Assembly: GCF_008923205.2 (NCBI RefSeq)
Contig: NZ_WBMS02000002.1
Span: 335,503 to 399,502 of the forward strand
DNA length: 64,000 nt
Origin: Actinomadura physcomitrii
GTDB taxonomy: Bacteria; Actinomycetota; Actinomycetes; Streptosporangiales; Streptosporangiaceae
Direction of reading: 5' to 3'
Part shown: positions 34,005 to 43,073 of the stretch, one piece after another
Numbering within the stretch: position 1 is the stretch's first letter
How the letters are laid out: every line of letters starts with the position of its first letter
Position numbers and translations under genes: made by a program
The notes under the pieces: generated by a model
Told to the model about the DNA's origin: nothing
Databases searched by the model: none
The model's input: only the letters and a program-made list of their open reading frames with translations

Positions 34005-34691
34005 TCAGCCTCCGAGTGCGTCGCGGGACAGCCGGTCCGCCCGGCGAGTCGTCTCCGGGAGCCGGTACTCGGGCGTCACCGCGAGGGCGGCGCGGCATGC
34101 CGAGTCGAGGTCGGTGCGGTGCCCGACCGAGACGAACACCGGCTTCACGCCGTCGCGGGTCCGCAGCACCCGCCCGACCTCCTCGCCGCCGTCCAGCAGC
34201 GGGGACGCGTCGCCGCGGCGCGGCCCCGGCGCGTCGTACGTCCCGACGAACGCCGTCTTGCCGACCCCGATCGACGGCACGCCGGTCAGCACCCCGAGAT
34301 GGCACGCCAGCCCGAACCGGCGCGGATGCGCGACCCCGAACCCGTCGCAGACGAGCAGGTCGGGCGTGGTCTTCAGGGCCCGGAGCGCGTCGAGCAGGGT
34401 CGGCAGCTCGCGGAACGCGAACAGGCCCGGGACGTACGGGAACGCGGCCGTCCCGACGGCGACCGACTCCTCCACGACGTCGAGCGACGCCGCGTCCAGG
34501 ACGACCACCGCGGCGGCCAGCCGGGCTCCGGTCCCGCCGCCGTCGCCCGCGTACGAGACGTCCAGGCCGGCGACGGTGCGCGGGGCGGCCGGGCCGGGGA
34601 CGTCCAGCTCGAGCAGCGGGCGCAGCCGGTCCTGGATCGCCTCCGCCTCCTCCGGCGTGGACGGCCACGGGTGCAGGTCGCGTACCTCCAT
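34005..34691 (-). CDS. nfi: Endonuclease V
   Basis: A 228-residue DNA repair nuclease that cleaves the second phosphodiester 3' to deoxyinosine. Metal-binding D in AGLDVSYAG, E in PGLFAFRELP and D/H in LVCDGFGVAHPRRFGLACHLG match the family, as does the substrate-reading PYVPG strand. GVGKTAFVGTY follows. Start ATG 34691 gives a typical length. It is a single gene between a TetR regulator and a hydrolase. Confidence 0.93.
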   Translation of the reverse strand: MEVRDLHPWPSTPEEAEAIQDRLRPLLELDVPGPAAPRTVAGLDVSYAGDGGGTGARLAAAVVVLDAASLDVVEESVAVGTAAFPYVPGLFAFRELPTLLDALRALKTTPDLLVCDGFGVAHPRRFGLACHLGVLTGVPSIGVGKTAFVGTYDAPGPRRGDASPLLDGGEEVGRVLRTRDGVKPVFVSVGHRTDLDSACRAALAVTPEYRLPETTRRADRLSRDALGG

Positions 34692-34741
34692 GAACCGGCA
34701 CGCTACCGCCCTTGCCGGTGGCGGCGGCGCGGCGGCGCGGC

Positions 34742-35911
34742 TCAGCCCAGCGACGCGTAGGCGGCCTCCGTCAGCCGGAACGCGCGCAGGTCGCCGGACA
34801 GCTGCTCGCCCATCCTGTTCGGCAGGTACGCCAGCGCGAGGCCGGCGTCCGGGTCGCCGAGCCCGATCGAGCCGCCCGCGCCGGTGTGGCCGAACGCCGT
34901 CTCCCGGGCGATCTTCGGGACGTAGTAGGTCTGCGACGGGCGCATGAACCCGAGCCCGAACGAGCTGTCCACGATGAGCGTGCGGTCCGGCCCGGACACC
35001 CGGCGGCGCATCGCCTCGCGCAGCGTGTCCGGACGCAGGATCCGGCCCGCGACCAGGTCGCGGTAGAACCCGGCGAACGCGGGCGCGGTCGCGAGCATCC
35101 CGGCGGACGGCCAGCCGGCGCGCAGCACCACCGGGTTGTTGTAACCGCCCTTGCCCGGCTGGGGGTTGTTCAGCGCCCGGTTCGTCTGGCTCTGCGGGTC
35201 GCCGTACGCCGCGGCGAGCCGCTTCAGGATGTCGCCGGACGCGCCCTTCGGCCCGTCGGCCCCGCCGGACACGCGGCCTTTCGCGGTCATCTTCGCGGCG
35301 CGCGCGATCACCTCGTCCGGCGCCCCGATCCACATGTCCAGGCCGCTGGTGAACTCCTCCTTGGCGAACGCGCCGACGGTCTTGCCGGACAGCCGCCGGA
35401 CGATCTCCCCGGCCAGCCAGCCGTACGTCAGGGCGTGGTAGCCGTGCGCCTCGCCGGGCGTCCACTCCGGCTTCTGCGCGGCGAGCAGGTCCGCGAGCGC
35501 CTTCGGGTCCGCCGCCTCCTCCGCCGAGACCGGACGGTCGAACGCGGGCAGGCCCGCCTGGTGCGACAGCAGGTGCGCGGCGGTCGCGCCGTCCTTGCCG
35601 TGCTCGCCGAACTCCGGCCACCACGCGGTGACGGGACCGTCGACCTCGTAGGCGCCGCGCTCGGCGAGCAGCAGCGCCGCCGCGGCCGTCACCGCCTTGG
35701 TGCAGGAGAAGCCGAAGCACGGCGTGTCGGCGGCCCACGGGCGCCCCGTCCGGTGGTCGGCGACGCCGCCCCACAGGTCGACGACCTTGCGGTCGCCCGC
35801 GTACACGGCGACGGCGGCGCCCAGTTCCCGCCCGTCGGCGAAATGCCGCTCGAACGCGTCGCGGACGGCGGCGAACGCCGGATCGCAGTGCCCCTGCACA
35901 GTGCTGCTCAT
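34742..35911 (-). CDS. Serine hydrolase of the beta-lactamase / EstB esterase fold
   Basis: A 389-residue protein. The SxxK catalytic pair is in FGFSCTKAV (about residue 70), the YxN-equivalent tyrosine in GYHALTYGWLAG and the third motif is HTG in FGHTGAGGS. These are class C beta-lactamase-like esterases or peptidases (EstB/LipL type). No signal peptide is visible, so it is probably cytoplasmic. Substrate unknown. Confidence 0.88.
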   Translation of the reverse strand: MSSTVQGHCDPAFAAVRDAFERHFADGRELGAAVAVYAGDRKVVDLWGGVADHRTGRPWAADTPCFGFSCTKAVTAAAALLLAERGAYEVDGPVTAWWPEFGEHGKDGATAAHLLSHQAGLPAFDRPVSAEEAADPKALADLLAAQKPEWTPGEAHGYHALTYGWLAGEIVRRLSGKTVGAFAKEEFTSGLDMWIGAPDEVIARAAKMTAKGRVSGGADGPKGASGDILKRLAAAYGDPQSQTNRALNNPQPGKGGYNNPVVLRAGWPSAGMLATAPAFAGFYRDLVAGRILRPDTLREAMRRRVSGPDRTLIVDSSFGLGFMRPSQTYYVPKIARETAFGHTGAGGSIGLGDPDAGLALAYLPNRMGEQLSGDLRAFRLTEAAYASLG

Positions 35912-36089
35912 GCCCGGTCCTCTCCACGGGGGTTTCTAGAATCATGCTCGAAGATTCGAGCGACCGGGCCACCAGCCCCCCGCTTCGCCGATCTCCGGAA
36001 ACTCCGCCTTCCGCGTTGACCTCGCCGATGGGCGCGGAAAGCGCGGCGCCCGGATCCGCCGGGGATCCGGGCGCTCGGGGACGCGGAGG

Positions 36090-37748
36090 TCAGTACCGGC
36101 TGTAGTGGTGGGCCGGCTCGGCGACGGGCTCCTGCGGGGCGGACGCCGGCTTCGTGCGGCCGAACTCCAGCGTCAGCAGCGCCGCCGCCAGCCACACGAT
36201 GTCGAACCACGACCGGAAGACGATGCTGCGCGGCTTGTAGTCGGGCCGGAACTTCTTGTCGAACAGGTACAGCGACTCGACCGCGATCAGCGGGTCCAGC
36301 AGGTGCAGGGCCTGGTAGCCGGCCTTCTCCAGCGCGCCGCGCTCCTCGGCGTCCAGCAGCTCGCGGAAGGCCGCGAAGTTCAGCGACACGAGCGCGTGGC
36401 CGTGCTCGCCCGCGTACTCGACCATCTCGACGATCAGCCGCTCGTTGACGCCGTTCGGCCCGCCGGGGGCGCGCCGCATCGCGTCCAGGCTGATGCCCTC
36501 GCCCGCCGTCACGTACCGCTGGAAGGCGATCGGCCTCTTGTCCTCGTCGTAGGCGACCGCGACGACCGCGCCGGGGTGGTAGCCGGTGAGCAGCTCGTCG
36601 AGGTTCATCGAGAAGCCGCGCTCGGCGGCGCCGCCCAGCGAGCCGGACGCCACCTCCAGCAGTTCGGCGCGCAGCCGTGCGGGCAGCTCGCGCTCGGGCA
36701 CGATCTCGGTGGTGACGCCGGCGTTGACGGTCCGCTTGACGGCCTGCCGGACGTTGCGCATCTGCCGGCCCGACAGGGTGAACTCCGCCGGCCGGACGAC
36801 GACCTCGTCGCCGAAGCCGAACGAGCGCAGCGGGCCCCACTCCGGCAGCAGGTCGGCGCTCGCGCCGAGCACCGCGGGACGCCAGCCGCTCGTCCGGCAC
36901 AGCGTCAGGAACTCCTCGATGGCGGCGGCCTGCGACGCCGGGTCGCCGACCGGGTCGCCGCCCGCGACCGCGATGCCGAACAGCACCCGGTAGCCGATCG
37001 CGGCGCGCCCGTCGGGGCTGAACACGTACGCCTTGTCGCGGCGCAGCGCGAACGGGGCGAGGGTGTCCGAGCCCGGGTGCGCGACCAGGCCGGCGACGCG
37101 GCGCCGCTCGTCCTCGTCGCCGGGCGGGGGCGCCGGGTCGGGCGCGAGCAGCGTCATCACCAGCGCGAGCAGGCCCACCGCGCCGGCCAGGCCGAGCACG
37201 CCGGGCAGCCAGGACGCGCCGTCGATGCGCGCGCCGGTGGCGCCGAGGCCGCTCGCCACGACCCGCACGGACCGGATGGACACGCCCCCGACCAGCACCG
37301 ATCCGACCACGGCGGCGAGCACGAGGAGCGCGCCGGTCTTCACCGCGGTGCGGACCCGGTCGGGGTGCGGGCGGACCGGGAGCCGGTCGCGTTCCAGCCA
37401 GAGCCCCACCAGGACGGCCGCGAGGAGCGGCACGCGCCACGGCGCGTCCTCGCCCGCCACGACGGCGAGGAGGCCGAGGGCGACCAGTGCGACGAGCCCG
37501 TACCAGGCCGCGCGGCGGCGCAGCAGTACGCCGCGCGCGATGAGCAGGAGCACCAGGCCGAGGGACACGGCGTGCGCGGGGGCGAGCGGTGTTCCGGTCA
37601 CCACCTCCGACAGCCGGGTGAGCCAGTGCGGGGACCATGCCAGGGAGGGCACGGCGATCAGGACGGCGACGAACGCGGCGGCGAGCGCCAGCGGCCAGAC
37701 GGGCAGTGCCTCGCCGCCGGTGCGCTCGGCCGATTTCGCTGCATGCAC
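36090..37748 (-). CDS. DUF2156 (MprF-like aminoacyl-lipid synthase domain) membrane protein
   Basis: A 552-residue protein (568 if started at ATG 37796). The GTG at 37748 is preferred because GGAGG lies ten bases before it and the ATG has no spaced site. About six membrane segments fill residues 1-220. The rest is the DUF2156 catalytic domain: DTLAPFALRRDKAYVFSPDG, IGYRVLFGIAVAGGDPVGD, NEEL-like NERLIVEMVEYA and YLFDKKFRPDYKPR near the C-terminus. This domain transfers an amino acid from aminoacyl-tRNA to phosphatidylglycerol in MprF. The flippase part is missing here, but a related membrane protein is at 53646. Confidence 0.82.
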   Translation of the reverse strand: MHAAKSAERTGGEALPVWPLALAAAFVAVLIAVPSLAWSPHWLTRLSEVVTGTPLAPAHAVSLGLVLLLIARGVLLRRRAAWYGLVALVALGLLAVVAGEDAPWRVPLLAAVLVGLWLERDRLPVRPHPDRVRTAVKTGALLVLAAVVGSVLVGGVSIRSVRVVASGLGATGARIDGASWLPGVLGLAGAVGLLALVMTLLAPDPAPPPGDEDERRRVAGLVAHPGSDTLAPFALRRDKAYVFSPDGRAAIGYRVLFGIAVAGGDPVGDPASQAAAIEEFLTLCRTSGWRPAVLGASADLLPEWGPLRSFGFGDEVVVRPAEFTLSGRQMRNVRQAVKRTVNAGVTTEIVPERELPARLRAELLEVASGSLGGAAERGFSMNLDELLTGYHPGAVVAVAYDEDKRPIAFQRYVTAGEGISLDAMRRAPGGPNGVNERLIVEMVEYAGEHGHALVSLNFAAFRELLDAEERGALEKAGYQALHLLDPLIAVESLYLFDKKFRPDYKPRSIVFRSWFDIVWLAAALLTLEFGRTKPASAPQEPVAEPAHHYSRY

Positions 37749-37944
37749 GAGAAGGACACCTCCGCTGAGCCCCAACCATGATCTTTTGGAACTCATTCCC
37801 CGGATCGGACGTTATCTTTGGCCGCTCATGGTCAGCGTCGTCCGGACACCTCCTAGGACGTCGCGTTCGGCGTCTCCGGCGGTTCTCGCGCCGCAGGGTG
37901 GCCGTACCCGGCCACCGGCGCGAGAACTGGTTAGTCTCGTGGGG

Positions 37945-38400
37945 GTGAAGAGGCTCCTGCTCGTTCATCACACGCCCTCGCCGTCCGTCCAGGCGATGCT
38001 CGAGGCGGTGCGCGCGGGGGCGCGCACGGACGAGGTCGAGGGCGTGGAGGTCGTCTCCCGTCCGGCGCTGACCGCCTCGGCCGTGGACGTCCTCGAGGCG
38101 GACGGCTACCTCCTCGGCTCCCCTGTGAACCTCGGTTATCTCTCCGGGGCGCTCAAGCACTTCTTCGACCAGATCTATTACCCGTGCCTGGAGGAGACAA
38201 TCCGCCGGCCGTTCGGGGCCTTCCTGCACGGCAACAACGACGCCGCCGGCGCGCTGCGGGCGCTGGAGGCGATCACGACGGGGCTGAAGTGGCGGGCGGT
38301 CCAGCCGCCCGTGGTGGTGACGGGGGAGCCGGGGAAGGCCGACCTGGAGGTGTGCTGGGAGCTCGGCGCGATCGTCGCCGCGGAGCTCGGGACCGTTTGA
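37945..38400 (+). CDS. Flavodoxin-like NAD(P)H-dependent oxidoreductase
   Basis: A 151-residue flavodoxin-fold protein. The opening KRLLLVHHTPSPSVQAMLEA resembles the FMN phosphate loop, with GSPVNLGYLSGALKHFFDQ as the second FMN-binding loop. TAGTCT at 37932-37937 ends seven bases before GTG 37945 and suggests a leaderless transcript; GTG 37939 is an alternative start. Substrate unknown. Confidence 0.82.
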   Translation: MKRLLLVHHTPSPSVQAMLEAVRAGARTDEVEGVEVVSRPALTASAVDVLEADGYLLGSPVNLGYLSGALKHFFDQIYYPCLEETIRRPFGAFLHGNNDAAGALRALEAITTGLKWRAVQPPVVVTGEPGKADLEVCWELGAIVAAELGTV

Positions 38401-38428
38401 GCACGCCGCTTCTCGGTAGCGTGCCCGT

Positions 38429-38728
38429 ATGAGCGGTTTCCGTCACGTGGTGATGTTCAGGTGGGTCGAGGGGACGACGATCGGCCAGCAGGAGGAGGTC
38501 GCGGCGGAGCTGCGCGAGCTGCCGGGGGCCATCCCGCAGATCCGCGGCTACAGCGTCGGCCTGGACGCGGGTGTGAACCCGGGCTCCTACGAGTTCGTCG
38601 TGGTCGCGGACTTCGCCGGCAAGGACGACTACCTGGTGTACCGCGACCATCCGGTGCACAGCGCGGTGATCGACGAGTTCATCACCCCGATCGTCGCGGA
38701 GCGGGCCGCGATCCAGTACGAGACCTAA
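38429..38728 (+). CDS. Dabb (stress-responsive A/B barrel) domain protein
   Basis: A 99-residue single-domain protein with the family pattern FRHVVMFRW at the N-terminus, LPGAIPQIRGYSVGLDAGVN and DYLVYRDHPVHSAVIDEFI. These dimeric alpha/beta barrels include olivetolic-acid-cyclase relatives and stress proteins. It follows the flavodoxin-like gene by 28 bases and may share its transcript. Confidence 0.85.
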   Translation: MSGFRHVVMFRWVEGTTIGQQEEVAAELRELPGAIPQIRGYSVGLDAGVNPGSYEFVVVADFAGKDDYLVYRDHPVHSAVIDEFITPIVAERAAIQYET

Positions 38729-38785
38729 AGGGAGCTGCCGGGTCGTGCGGCGCGATGTGCGCGGCACCACACGGCGCTTACCGAG

Positions 38786-38795
38786 CAAGCGCTTG
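38786..38795. promoter_or_regulatory. Palindrome CAAGCGCTTG (KstR2-like motif)
   Basis: A perfect 10-base palindrome within GAGCAAGCGCTTGTGT, 217 bases before the LuxR-type regulator start. It matches the AnCAAGnnCTTGnT operator described for KstR2 except at the last base. It is the closest match in the window; the KstR2-like repressor gene is about 3.5 kb away. Confidence 0.4.
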
Positions 38796-39011
38796 TGTCC
38801 GAGCACTTTTCGGGTTAGTTTCACACAACGCCCGCCGGGAACGGATCGCGCCCCGTTCCCGGCGGACGGCCTTCGCCGCGCGCTCCCTCCGCGCGCCGCC
38901 CCGGCGGCGCCCTCGTGGGAACGTTCCGATTCCTCGCGCGGCCCGAATCGTCGTACCGTTGCGCCGTCGCATCCGGGCCGGACGGGAGCCCGGGCGGACG
39001 GGGGAGCAGGC

Positions 39012-39686
39012 GTGATCACAGTGCTGCTGGCCGACGACCAGTCGCTGGTGCGGGCCGGGTTCCGGCTGCTGCTGTCCGGCGAGGACGGCATCGAGGTCGT
39101 GGGCGAGGCCGAGGACGGCGACGCCGCGGTGGAGCTGGCCCGCCGGCTGCGGCCCGACGTCGTCCTCATGGACCTGCGGATGCCCGGCACCGACGGCCTC
39201 GCCGCCACCCGCCGGATCGCCTCCGACCCGGCCCTCGACGACGTGCGCGTCCTCGCCCTCACCACCTACACCGACGACGAGCACATCTACCTGGCGCTGC
39301 GCGCCGGCGCCGCGGGCTTCCTCGTCAAGGACATGGAGCCCGCCGAGCTGGTCAGCGCCGTCCGGGTGGTGGCGGGCGGCGAGTCGCTGCTGGCCCCCGC
39401 CATCACCCGCGCCGTCATCGAGGGGTTCGTCGGCGGACGCCCCGGACCCGCCACCGCCGCCGTCGGCCGGCTGGAGATTCTCACCGACCGGGAGCGGGAG
39501 GTGGTGCGGCTGGTCGGGCGGGGACTGTCCAACGCCGAGATCGCGAGCGCCCTGGCGGTCAGCCCCCTCACCGCCAAGACGCACGTCAGCCGGGCCATGG
39601 GCAAGCTCGGGGTGCGCGACCGGGCCCGGCTGGTGGTGCTCGCCTACGAGTCGGGGCTGGTCACCCCCGGGTCCGCGAGTTCATGA
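39012..39686 (+). CDS. NarL/FixJ-type response regulator without adjacent kinase
   Basis: A 224-residue regulator started at GTG 39012 with GGGGAG upstream. The receiver has ADDQ and the phosphoacceptor D54 in VVLMDLRMPG, and lysine in FLVKDMEP. The C-terminal LuxR HTH is LTDREREVVRLVGRGLSNAE then IASALAVSPLTAKTHVSRAM. No histidine kinase gene is next to it, so it is an orphan regulator. Its 3' end overlaps the convergent small gene by 26 bases. Confidence 0.92.
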   Translation: MITVLLADDQSLVRAGFRLLLSGEDGIEVVGEAEDGDAAVELARRLRPDVVLMDLRMPGTDGLAATRRIASDPALDDVRVLALTTYTDDEHIYLALRAGAAGFLVKDMEPAELVSAVRVVAGGESLLAPAITRAVIEGFVGGRPGPATAAVGRLEILTDREREVVRLVGRGLSNAEIASALAVSPLTAKTHVSRAMGKLGVRDRARLVVLAYESGLVTPGSASS

Positions 39687-39888
39687 TCTCGTCGCGGAGC
39701 TGCTGCGGGGTGGGGGCCTCCAGCAGCCGCGGGCCGTCCCGCAGCGGGACCATGGCCCACCAGGACCCGGTCGCCTCGCCGAACCACACGCGCACCCCCG
39801 GGAACTGCTCCTGCAGGCCGCGCGCCGTGGCGGCGCGGATGGCCGCGGGCGTGGGCTCGTCCCGGCCGGCGCCCTGTGGAGCCGTCAT
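39661..39888 (-). CDS. Small hypothetical protein with FPGV/WWAM motif
   Basis: A 75-residue protein related to the one at 5359: LQEQFPGVRVWFGEATGSWWAM followed by LLEAPTPQQLRDEI. It lacks the Arg/Pro-rich tail of its paralogue, so the shared core is about 45 residues. Function unknown. It overlaps the response regulator gene end-to-end. Confidence 0.65.
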   Translation of the reverse strand: MTAPQGAGRDEPTPAAIRAATARGLQEQFPGVRVWFGEATGSWWAMVPLRDGPRLLEAPTPQQLRDEIMNSRTRG

Positions 39889-40146
39889 GCCGCCCTCCCC
39901 CCGATGATCTCCTCAGTACCAGCGTCCCCACCGCCCAAAGCGTCACCCCTACTCGGCAAATTGTGACTAAGCACACTATGGGGGTTCGGCGCGCCCAACG
40001 GTGGGATACCGCGCCGGATGTACTCCGCCGGAAGTAGCGAGTCTCCCAGAAGACGCCGCCCGCCCGACGACGCGGGCCGGGTGCGGGAGCCACGATTCCG
40101 GGAACGACGTGTTCTCTACCCGCGGACTCCCGCGAAGGTGGTTCCC

Positions 40147-42273
40147 ATGAAACTGGCCAGGCTCGCCCGGGTCTGCTACCGGAGGCGGCGGCTCGTCGTC
40201 GCCGCCTGGATCGTCGGCGCGCTCGCCGTGCTCGTCCTCGGCTACGGCTTCGCCGCCAAGCCGCTCAACGACTTCACCGGCGGCTCCTCGCAGTCCGCGA
40301 CCGCCAAGAAGCTGCTCGACGAGCACTTCCCGAAGCGCAGCGGCGACACGATCACGCTCGCCGTCCGCGCGGACGCCGGAGTGCGCTCGGCGGACGCGAA
40401 GGCCCGCGTCACCCGGGCGATCGACCGGCTCGCCGACACGCCGCACGTCGCGTCCGTGACCTCGCCCTACGACGTGCCCGGGCAGATCTCCAAGGACGGC
40501 CGGACGGCGTTCGCCACCGCGAACCTCGACGTCCCGACCGACGACGTGCCGGCCTCCGACGTCACGAAACTCATCGAGGACGTCCGCAGCGACGCCGGCC
40601 CCGTCCGGATCGAGCTCGGCGGCGCCGCGATCGACAGCGCCGAGACCGCCGGCGGCGGGTCGTCGGAGGGGATCGGCGTGCTCGCCGCCGTCGTCATCCT
40701 GCTGATCGCGTTCGGGTCGGTGCTGGCGATGGGGCTGCCGATCGTGACCGCCCTGTTCGGCATCGGCTCCGGCCTCGGGCTCATCGCGCTGATCGCGCAC
40801 CTGCTGCCCGCGCCGTCGTTCGGCCCGATCGTCGCCGCGCTCATCGGCATCGGCGTCGGCATCGACTACGCGCTGTTCATCGTCACCCGCTACCGGGAGG
40901 AACTGGCCGCCGGCCGGGACCCCGAGGAGGCGACCGTCACGGCCATCACCACCGCCGGGCGCGCCGTGCTGTTCGCCGGCAGCACCGTCGTGATCGCGCT
41001 GATGGGGCTGTTCATCATGCAGCAGAAGCTGTTCGACGCCGTCGCCGTCGCCGCCGGGGTGGCCGTGCTGATGACGATGCTCGCCGCCGTCACGCTGCTG
41101 CCCGCGCTGCTCGGCTTCACCGGCCGCGCCATCGACCGGCTGCGCGTGCCGGGCCTCGGCCGGGCCCGCCGCCCGCTCGCCGAACGCTGGGCCCGCATCG
41201 TCCAGCGGCACCCCGTCCTCACCGGGCTGTGCGCCGCCGCGCTGCTGCTCGTGCTCGCGGTGCCGGCGCTGTCGATGCGGCTCAGCCTGCCCGACTCCAG
41301 CACCCAGCCGCACGACACCAGCGGCTACGCCGCGAACCGGATCATGGCCGAGGGGTTCGGGCCCGGCACCGCCGCGCCGCTGGTCATCGTCACCCGGGGC
41401 GGTGACCCGGCGCCGGTCGCCGCGGCCGTCGGCGCGGCGCGCGGGGTCGCGGCCGTCCAGCCGCCGCGCCCCAGCCCGGACGGCTCCGTCTCGCTGATCA
41501 TGGCGTTCCCGGCCACCGGCGCGCAGGACGAGGCGACGCCGCGGCTGGTGCACCGGCTCCGCGACGACGTGCTGCCGCGCGCCACGCAGGGGCGGGGCGT
41601 GCGGGCCTACGTCGGCGGGCAGAACGCGGCGTCCATCGACTTCGCCGAGGACGTCCGGACCCGGCTGCCGTGGCTCATCGCGGTCGTCGTCGGGCTGTCG
41701 CTGGTGCTGCTGGTCGCGCTCGTCCGCTCGCTGACCGTGGCGCTGCAGGCCGCACTGATGAACCTGCTGTCGATCGCCGCCGCCTACGGCGTGCTGACCG
41801 CCGTCGTCCAGTGGGGCTGGGCGGGCGGGGCGCTCGGCTTCCCCACCTCGATGCCGGTCACCACCTGGGTGCCGCTGATGATGTTCCCGATCCTGTTCGG
41901 GCTGTCGATGGACTACGAGGTGTTCCTCGTGTCGCGGATCCGCGAGTCGCACGAGGCGGGCGTCCCCACCCGGGAGGCCGTCGCGCGGGGCCTCGCCGGC
42001 ACCGCGCGCGTCATCACCGCGGCGGCGGCGATCATGGTGATGGTGTTCCTGTCGGTGCTGCTCGGCGCGAACATCGCGGTCAAGCAGATCGGCCTCGGCC
42101 TCGGCGTCGCGATCCTGATCGACGCGACCGTCGTGCGGATGGTGCTCGTCCCGGCGCTGATGGAGCTGTTCGGCGAGAAGAACTGGTGGCTGCCCGGGCC
42201 GCTCGCCCGGCTGCTGCCGCTCCGCCGCCCCGAGGACGCGGCGGAGCGCACGGGCGTGCCGGTGCGGGGTTAG
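40147..42273 (+). CDS. MMPL/RND-family transporter
   Basis: A 708-residue transporter. AAGGTGG lies upstream of ATG 40147. Two six-helix halves each begin with a single helix and a large extracytoplasmic loop. The proton-relay motifs are GVGIDYALFIVTRYREEL in the first half and LFGLSMDYEVFLVSRIRE in the second. It is the small actinobacterial MMPL type rather than a mycobacterial lipid exporter with added domains. Its last four bases overlap the KstR2-like gene, which may repress it although the two are convergent. Confidence 0.92.
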   Translation: MKLARLARVCYRRRRLVVAAWIVGALAVLVLGYGFAAKPLNDFTGGSSQSATAKKLLDEHFPKRSGDTITLAVRADAGVRSADAKARVTRAIDRLADTPHVASVTSPYDVPGQISKDGRTAFATANLDVPTDDVPASDVTKLIEDVRSDAGPVRIELGGAAIDSAETAGGGSSEGIGVLAAVVILLIAFGSVLAMGLPIVTALFGIGSGLGLIALIAHLLPAPSFGPIVAALIGIGVGIDYALFIVTRYREELAAGRDPEEATVTAITTAGRAVLFAGSTVVIALMGLFIMQQKLFDAVAVAAGVAVLMTMLAAVTLLPALLGFTGRAIDRLRVPGLGRARRPLAERWARIVQRHPVLTGLCAAALLLVLAVPALSMRLSLPDSSTQPHDTSGYAANRIMAEGFGPGTAAPLVIVTRGGDPAPVAAAVGAARGVAAVQPPRPSPDGSVSLIMAFPATGAQDEATPRLVHRLRDDVLPRATQGRGVRAYVGGQNAASIDFAEDVRTRLPWLIAVVVGLSLVLLVALVRSLTVALQAALMNLLSIAAAYGVLTAVVQWGWAGGALGFPTSMPVTTWVPLMMFPILFGLSMDYEVFLVSRIRESHEAGVPTREAVARGLAGTARVITAAAAIMVMVFLSVLLGANIAVKQIGLGLGVAILIDATVVRMVLVPALMELFGEKNWWLPGPLARLLPLRRPEDAAERTGVPVRG

Positions 42274-42944
42274 CGCTGGTGGGTGTTGATCCCGTCGAAC
42301 ATGACCTTGATGTAGTGCTCGCCGAGGCTCCGGGAGTCGAGCCGTCCGCCCGGCTTGAACCAGCGGACGGCCACCCAGATGGTGTCGCGGATCATCCGGT
42401 AGGTCAGATGCGGGTCGAGGTCCTCGCGGAACAGGCCCTGCTCCTGGCCCGCCGCGATGGTCTCGACCCACATCTTCTCCACCTCGTCCTCGGACTTGGT
42501 GAGGTAGCCGAAGCGGTCCATGCCCTGGAGGTAGTTCCAGTCGTTCTGCATGACCGTGATCGCGGCGCGGTGCGGCTCGAGGCTGGCGAACGCGGTGCGG
42601 ACGAGCCCGGCGATGGTCTCCCGCGGGTCGCGGCCCGCGTCGATCTCGGCCCGGTAGGCGGCCATGATCTCGTCGAAGAAGCCGGTCAGGATCTCGTCCA
42701 CGATCGACTCCTTGGAGTCGAAGTGGTGGTAGAGGCTGCCGGACAGGATGCCGGCCTCGTCGGCGATGTTGCGGACCGTGGTGGCCTGGAAGCCCTTCTC
42801 CGCGAACAGGTCCGCGGCCAGCCTGACCAGGTGCTCGCGGCGTTCCGACGCCAGGGCCGGCGAGCCCTTGCCGCGGCGGCGCGCGCCGCCCTCGCCGGCG
42901 GCCCGGGGCCTCGCCCGCCCGGAGTTCGCGCTCGTGGTCGTCAC
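42270..42944 (-). CDS. KstR2-like TetR-family regulator
   Basis: A 224-residue regulator. From RREHLVRLAADLFAEKGFQA through TTVRNIADEAGILSGSLYHH it follows the mycobacterial KstR2 pattern, and the C-terminus matches too (MIRDTIWVAVRWFKPGG, LGEHYIKVMFDGI). An extra basic N-terminal extension of about 30 residues is present. KstR2 represses late cholesterol (HIP) degradation genes in mycobacteria and responds to HIP-CoA; no such genes are in the window. Two CTTG-containing half-palindromes lie just upstream. Specific orthology is inferred. Confidence 0.85.
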   Translation of the reverse strand: MTTTSANSGRARPRAAGEGGARRRGKGSPALASERREHLVRLAADLFAEKGFQATTVRNIADEAGILSGSLYHHFDSKESIVDEILTGFFDEIMAAYRAEIDAGRDPRETIAGLVRTAFASLEPHRAAITVMQNDWNYLQGMDRFGYLTKSEDEVEKMWVETIAAGQEQGLFREDLDPHLTYRMIRDTIWVAVRWFKPGGRLDSRSLGEHYIKVMFDGINTHQR

Positions 42945-42965
42945 CCTCTCATTATGCCGTGCGCG

Positions 42966-43028
42966 CCCAACCGCTTGCTCAGTTCGCGCGTCAACGGCAG
43001 TTTACGGCCTGCCCAAACGCTTGTTCCA
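42966..43028. promoter_or_regulatory. Two repeated CCCAA(C/A)CGCTTG boxes
   Basis: CCCAACCGCTTGCTCAG (42966-42982) and CCCAAACGCTTGTTCCA (43012-43028) are direct repeats, their starts 46 bases apart, in the 129-base gap between the KstR2-like gene and the divergent HAD gene. Each keeps the right half (CTTGnT) of the KstR2 operator with an imperfect left half. They probably mediate repression of both genes. Confidence 0.6.
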
Positions 43029-43073
43029 TCACCCGCGGCGGCGGCCTCGCGACGCCCCGCATACCCTCGAAGC

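Noticed and set aside
39976..42471. 831-residue minus-strand frame antisense to the MMPL transporter
   Set aside because: His/Gln/Asp/Arg-rich shadow of a strongly supported transporter gene.
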